Shown here one piece after another: positions 16,058 to 16,862 of a DNA stretch of 16,862 bases. Below the pieces are notes generated by a model. That model was not told the DNA's origin, did not search any database, and saw nothing but the letters and a program-made list of their open reading frames with translations. The DNA comes from JAZDJJ01 sp043804035. GTDB taxonomy: Bacteria > Bacteroidota > Bacteroidia > Palsa-948. The position numbers and the translations under genes are program-made. The DNA lies in contig JAZDJJ010000080.1 in NCBI GenBank assembly GCA_043804035.1, positions 1 through 16,862 on the forward strand. The letters run 5' to 3'. Positions within the stretch are counted from its first letter, which is position 1. Every line of letters begins with the position of its first letter.

Positions 16058-16480
16058 TTATTTGGAAATGGTATTTTTCCTAAATGGTATTTTTCTTAAT
16101 TTGACAATTAATAGTTCATCCAATTCCATTTCTTGCAAAACAGTACCCCATTGAGAATATGTATAACCGCCATAATCAGGAGGATTGTTATCGTACATAT
16201 TTATATCAATAGAATATTCGTATTTTTCATTAGCATAATCATCTATCAACAATTTACAAACACCAGTACTATCAGTTTTACCAGAATATGAATCTACAAT
16301 CTTAAATCCATATATTAGTTTTGATTTTCGTTTTTTCACTGATACATCAATGTTTTTAATTGCAGTACTGTCATTAGTATCAATTACCTTTATACTAAAC
16401 AATATATCTCTTTCTTTTTCACAACTATTGGTGATTAGAATAGAGATTAAGCTATATATAACAATTAATATGCGTTTCAT
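16058..16480 (-). CDS. Small predicted lipoprotein, unknown function
   Basis: Not recognised as a known protein. From ATG 16480 it has 140 residues; a TTG nine bases upstream is in frame but adds only three residues before this Met. The N-terminus MKRILIVIYSLISILITNSC is a lipoprotein signal with Cys20. The residues after it, EKERD, are charged, as in signals that direct lipoproteins to the cell surface in some Bacteroidetes. The rest is probably beta-strand: IKVIDTNDSTAIKNIDVSVKK followed by a KTDSTGVCKL turn resembles carboxypeptidase-regulatory or transthyretin-like Ig folds. It starts 11 bp after the stop of the truncated type IX secretion cargo gene, so the two were probably one operon. 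That operon's promoter side is now occupied by the IS30-like element. Confidence 0.6.
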   Translation of the reverse strand: MKRILIVIYSLISILITNSCEKERDILFSIKVIDTNDSTAIKNIDVSVKKRKSKLIYGFKIVDSYSGKTDSTGVCKLLIDDYANEKYEYSIDINMYDNNPPDYGGYTYSQWGTVLQEMELDELLIVKLRKIPFRKNTISK

Positions 16481-16491
16481 ATTTTTCAAAA

Positions 16492-16623
16492 TTATTGCTT
16501 TATAATCTTACAAGATTTAACAATTGATCTATTTGAGGCTTTTATCAAATATATTCCATTTGGAAACTGCGAAATATCAATTACAGAATTGCCATTTTCA
16601 GATAGTATGGTTGAATAAACTGC
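16492..16623 (-). pseudogene. 3' remnant of a type IX secretion cargo gene (C-terminal sorting domain)
   Basis: The minus-strand frame, open from 16623 to TAA at 16492-16494, encodes about 43 residues ending ILSENGNSVIDISQF, PNGIYLIKASNRS, IVKSCKIIKQ. This is the classic end of a Por secretion-system (type A) sorting domain: IDIS-x-x-PNGIYLI-...-IVK-x-KIIK. It would direct an extracellular or surface protein through the outer membrane. No start exists. An in-frame TAG at 16624-16626 marks the change to IS30-like sequence, so the body of the gene was cut off by the insertion or moved beyond it. The cargo's function cannot be known from this tail. Confidence 0.75.
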
Positions 16624-16641
16624 CTAAATTCAAGTAACTAA

Positions 16642-16765
16642 TGCAACTTTTTTGAGGAAAGAAAGCACATAATATTTTTCAAGACAAAGGAGAAAGAAAT
16701 TGTCTTTCCCCTCGTGTCTTGATGGATAAAGTTTAATTTTGCCCTCTCCTCGTAAAAAAGTTGCA
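16642..16765 (+). repeat. Nested inverted repeats upstream of the IS30 transposase start
   Basis: Outer arms: TGCAACTTTTTTGAGG (16642-16657) and CCTCGTAAAAAAGTTGCA (16748-16765), complementary except for a small bulge. Inner stem: TCAAGACA (16679-16686) with TGTCTTGA (16715-16722), enclosing GAAAGA (16692-16697) and TCTTTC (16703-16708). The outer right arm ends two bases before the transposase ATG. Confidence 0.75.
16734..16741 (+). promoter_or_regulatory. Possible -7 box for the IS30 transposase
   Basis: TAATTTTG on the plus strand fits TAnnTTTG and lies 26 bp before ATG 16768. It is located between the inner hairpin and the right outer arm. Transcripts starting here would lack the left arm and leave the start codon accessible; read-through transcripts would contain both arms. 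Confidence 0.35.
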
Positions 16766-16767
16766 AT

Positions 16768-16862
16768 ATGAAACATTTAACCGTAAAACAAAGATACACA
16801 ATTTGTGTAATGAAAAAACAAGGGTACAAACAAAAAGATATCGCCCTTGCGATTGGGAAAGA
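16768..16862 (+). CDS. IS30-family transposase, N-terminus (runs off the window)
   Basis: The first 31 codons, beginning MKHLTVKQRYTICVMKKQGY, followed by KQKDIALAIGK, are seen. This matches the N-terminal helix-turn-helix of Bacteroidetes IS30-family transposases (L-T-x-x-Q-R-Y-x-I ... G-x-x-x-x-x-I-A-x-x-I-G-x). The domain binds the element's ends; the catalytic DDE core is outside the window. The insertion separates the type IX cargo remnant from whatever lay upstream. Confidence 0.8.
   Translation, partial: MKHLTVKQRYTICVMKKQGYKQKDIALAIGK

Larger units (their letters stand above)
16624..16862 (+). mobile_element. IS30-family element, left part only (left end approximate)
   Basis: Starts about where the cargo-gene frame is lost and runs off the window. 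It includes a structured 5' region (16642-16765) and the N-terminus of an IS30-type transposase. The exact terminal repeat cannot be defined because the right end is not in view. Confidence 0.6.

Overview
The window looks like chromosomal DNA of an uncultivated member of the Bacteroidetes (Bacteroidota). The base composition is AT-rich. The 16S rRNA gene has a Bacteroidetes-type 3' end (GGCTGGAA-TACCTCC). Several genes are preceded by the TTTG-N17-TAnnTTTG promoter pattern of this phylum, and the fragment upstream of the IS30-like element ends in a Por/type IX secretion C-terminal signal. Many genes lack a clear Shine-Dalgarno sequence, and TTG or GTG starts occur.

Layout. (1) 1-3500 is a mobile zone: the 3'-truncated end of a DNA methyltransferase gene (minus strand), a complete IS of the IS4/IS701 clan with 14-bp inverted ends, a complete IS200/IS605-type element with a hairpin at each end, and a possible remnant of a membrane-protein gene. 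(2) 3506-4624 is a GT4 glycosyltransferase (plus strand). (3) 4668-6593 is an rRNA module on the minus strand: 16S, tRNA-Ile(GAT), tRNA-Ala(TGC). No 23S follows; the convergent glycosyltransferase gene ends 43 bp beyond the tRNA-Ala. The leader with a boxA-like site and a promoter lies at 6594-6920. (4) 6969-10606 is a tightly packed four-gene operon (minus strand) for a surface sugar: PLP aminotransferase, SAM methyltransferase, left-handed beta-helix acyltransferase, SDR epimerase. (5) 11023-15648 is a co-directional five-gene run (minus strand): phosphoglucose/phosphomannose isomerase, LipB octanoyltransferase, membrane-anchored serine hydrolase, ABC ATPase, ABC-2 permease. (6) 15649-16862 is a second accessory zone: a GC-richer element with 41-bp tandem repeats, a small lipoprotein gene, the amputated 3' end of a type IX secretion cargo gene, and the start of an IS30-family element that runs off the window.

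Functionally, the aminotransferase-methyltransferase-acyltransferase-epimerase set and the nearby glycosyltransferase fit synthesis and assembly of a modified amino-sugar glycan such as O-antigen or capsule. The isomerase could supply mannose-type precursors. The main anomaly is the 16S-tRNA-tRNA module without 23S, set between polysaccharide genes and close to insertion sequences. It is either a genuinely split rRNA operon or an assembly or rearrangement junction. I found no convincing new defence or other multi-gene system; the other notable points are repeat families and IS-made gene remnants.
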